From Casuarius casuarius (lineage: Eukaryota; Chordata; Aves; Casuariiformes; Casuariidae): 64,000 bases of DNA. The stretch covers positions 2,574,021 to 2,638,020 of the forward strand of contig PTFA01000055.1 in assembly GCA_003342895.1 (NCBI GenBank), in the 5' to 3' direction. The notes beneath the pieces were generated by a model. That model was not told the origin of the DNA. It saw only the letters and a program-made list of their open reading frames with translations, and did not search any database. Positions 61,540 through 64,000 of this stretch are shown here, piece after piece. How positions within the stretch are numbered: the first letter of the stretch is position 1; the number at the start of each line of letters is the position of its first letter. The position numbers and the translations under genes are program-made.

Positions 61540-62155
61540 CAACTATGTGATGCTCTTGCAAAAAAGACAAATGTCACTTCGAGATGTATTAGCAGGAACG
61601 CTGGGTATAAGACAAGAGAGGTAATTATTCTGCTCTACTTGGCACTGGTGCAGCCTCAGCTGAAGTAGTGTATCTAGTTTTGGGCACCATGTTTTAAGAT
61701 AACTGTAGACAAATTGGAAACAAGCTAGAAAACCGCAGCAAAATAATAAGAGGTTTAGAAAACATGAACCTCTGAGAAAGGTTAAGAGAATTGGGAACGT
61801 TTAGTCGAAGGAAGATGATAACACTGCATATATATAAAAATTATTTTAAAGAAGGCAGAAATCAACTTTTTCTCCTCCTCTACAGAAGGTAGGACACAAA
61901 GTAATTGGCTAATTCATCACTGAAGTTAGATTAAATCTTAGGAAAAATATTCTAATTACAAATACAGTATAGCATCAGAACAGGCTTTTCAGAAACATGG
62001 AGATCTCCTTTACAGGAGGTTTTTAAGAACAGATTAGACAAACATCTGGTATGCATCACACAGGCTGTGCTCAGTCCTGCTCCACTGCCTTGTGGGAATA
62101 ACCTGCTGAAGTTTCTTCCAGCTGCCCATTTCTGGAAATCTGGAGTTCTAAGCAT
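61540..62155 (+). pseudogene. CR1/L3-like LINE relic: RT C-terminus plus 3' UTR, inactivated
   Basis: Frame-broken remains of the end of a CR1-clade ORF2. Near 61,610-61,668 one frame still reads VIILLYLALVQPQLK, matching the family's '[20 protein letters not shown]'-type stretch; a stop follows, and later pieces in other frames match 'VDKLE...RATKMIRGLENL' (about 61,708-61,765). The DNA then follows the amniote CR1 3' end in order: the 'gagaaaggttaagagaattg' stretch, 'taggaaaaatattctaatta' (61,940s), 'ttaagaacagattagacaaa' (62,020s) and a terminal 'gtttcttccagctgccc'. Multiple stops and indels make it nonfunctional. Extensive divergence suggests an old insertion shared across birds or wider. 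The 5' part of the element is absent, as is usual for truncated LINE copies. Confidence 0.72.
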
Positions 62156-64000
62156 GAAGGCAGGAAGTGGACATTTAAGAAGAAAAGAAATAAGAAAGCC
62201 GAGGCTGTAACATAACTATTTACATCTGGGCCTTGGCTTTTCATGTAAAATATTCAGTACTGTGAGAATCATGGTAAAATCTCAGAAGTTGGCAATAACC
62301 TAGACAGCATGATGTGACCCTTGGACCTCATACATATAGCACAGGCTACAGAATTTCCCTCCTTGGGTGTCTCATTAAGCCGCATCATTTCTGATTTCTC
62401 TAAACACGTACATAAGAAAGATGTCCTATCTAGCTCTGAAAAGCCTTTACTTCTCTTTCTGGGAAAAAAAAGATTCCACTATATTGCTTCCTATGTTGCT
62501 CCAAAGGCTAATTAACTTCACTGTCAGAAATCTTCATTTTATTTCTACATATCCAGCTTTATCTGGCCTCTATTCAGCCTCATTAAGGTGTCTTCTGCCA
62601 GCAGATGCTATTTGTATTTACAGACTTAGACAAGGTCAGGTTACCACATGGCCTCTGATCAATAAGCTGAACAGAACTCTGCAACTCTTCGCTCATGGCA
62701 GGACTGTTTTTCCATTTCTCTAATGACTGACTCTTGGAGTTCATATCTCACTACCAACATTCAATACTCATATGTGCATAAAGCCACAATCACAAAAATA
62801 CAACAGGCAAAATAGGCTGGTTTGTGATGTATTACTGTATCAATAATGCACTTACACCAGTATTTATTACGATCATGAAACGGAATGCAATAGAAGAATA
62901 CCTAATATTGTTAATTCTTTAGTATAATGTTGCCTAGCACACATAAATGGCTTTTCTCTCTCTTTCAGTCTCTCTCACACACACATATATCCATTTGTTT
63001 TGGTTACAGACAATGGTTTGAATTAGAATTTTCCCCTAGTATTGCATATTATAAGCAATATGAACACAAATACAAATGTTTGTTTATACCCACAATCATG
63101 TGGTCTGATTTCCAGACCCACTGACTATTCTCTGCTCCTATGAAGGGAGCAAGAACTGTGGATATTTGGGATTGCTGGAAGTCAGACTGATCAATTAAAT
63201 TCTCCAGCACTGATTTGAGAGGTGAGCATTAAATTGGAGGTATTAAAGCTGTCTATGTCGGTTCAGGAAAATGTAACATCACTAACCAGTCTCTTTCAGT
63301 AGAAACTGTATTCCTCCTGTGGATTCAGATATCCAAACTAAAAGCTTTCTTTCCTGTCCTTGTCAACAAATCTTAGCCCAGAAGAACCCCCTTAATAAGG
63401 ATCATGAAGCACTTTAGTATCTTTGCTGGTTAAGACCCTGGACAGAAGGTGAGGTTACTGACTACGGCTAATGCTGGGAGTAATTTTCCTGCTGACACTT
63501 GTCCACTGTCTAGGAAACGAAATGAGACCACCACAGCATTTTAAAAAGTCTGATAAGATGCTCTTAGACAACTGTGCCTTTCAGTGACTAGGATCAGCCT
63601 TTGCCAGATTTGAACTAATTATCTAGAGTCAGAGTTGGGCATATATGTTGTTTGGAACGGGCTTTGTTGGGATTCTTTTTAACCTGGACCTCAATTTCTC
63701 AGCTGAATTGACTAGCTCTTGGACTGCAGATTATTTGCAAGCATGTTAAATGAAATGAGATATTTTGTTGTATTCTGTTACACAGCAGTAACACTGTAAG
63801 TTTCTTTTCTTTGTTGGATAGATATAACTCTTAGAATCAGATCCTGCTGGTACAAATACACGATTGCGTACTCAGATTTGGCTTTGCTCACGTACTCTGT
63901 AGATCTAGCTTTAGCATACTTTGTTCTAGGGAACATTTCTTGCAGTCCATGAATTCATTAAAATATTTGCAGGAGGAAAACATGAACGAGGTAGAGTCAA
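62156..64000. other. Unique noncoding stretch at window end
   Basis: No gene seen. The plus-strand frames at 62,321-62,723 are short and have no domain. A CT/CA low-complexity run lies at 62,952-62,990. The 62,820-62,940 and 63,180-63,280 parts are AT-rich and conserved-looking. The window ends inside unique sequence. Confidence 0.45.

Noticed and set aside
1..64000. Prokaryotic systems (CRISPR, defence islands, operons), tRNA or rRNA genes
   Set aside because: No dense coding, no ribosome-binding-site pattern, no regularly spaced repeats, no tRNA cloverleaf recognised; sequence texture and repeats are vertebrate.

Overview
This window reads as a vertebrate, almost certainly sauropsid (most likely bird), intergenic or intronic stretch. 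It is AT-leaning with a few short GC-rich, CpG-containing patches. It has no operons, no closely packed reading frames and no open frame above about 200 codons. Repeats that can be recognised are of amniote type: decayed CR1/L3-like LINE 3' ends, MIR/CORE-type tRNA-derived SINE remnants in both orientations, short palindromic DNA-transposon-like pieces, and one well-preserved solo LTR. No protein-coding gene, exon, tRNA, rRNA, CRISPR array or prokaryotic system is supported. I looked for an undescribed system and did not find one.

Layout. 1-7.0 kb is mostly unique AT-rich sequence with a GC-rich patch at 1.64-2.28 kb. 7.0-8.4 kb carries a MIR-like remnant and a decayed CR1 3' end. 9.17-9.76 kb is a GC-rich patch whose composition keeps several overlapping frames open. 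11.9-13.9 kb holds unique blocks resembling conserved noncoding DNA and a split MIR-like SINE. 20,128-21,273 is a complete solo LTR of about 1.15 kb, flanked by a perfect 5-bp target duplication (GTATC), as in class III/ERVL-like elements. 24-25.1 kb has two perfect inverted repeats. 25.5-47 kb is unique sequence scattered with MIR-like, MITE-like and hAT-like remnants, a poly-C tract and a 22-bp tandem duplication. 52-57 kb is long, repeat-poor, and includes the strongest enhancer-like block (about 55.4-56.6 kb). 57.2-62.2 kb carries two MIR-like remnants and the clearest LINE relic, a CR1/L3-like RT C-terminus plus 3' UTR.

Functionally the window looks like a regulatory or gene-desert landscape: few young insertions, many very old ones, and several AT-rich blocks dense in homeodomain, SOX, forkhead and MEIS-type core motifs. 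All repeat family calls come from remembered consensus resemblance and not from a search. All regulatory calls are inference from sequence texture and short motifs. The LTR boundaries, target duplication, inverted repeats, tandem duplications and homopolymers are read directly from the bases.
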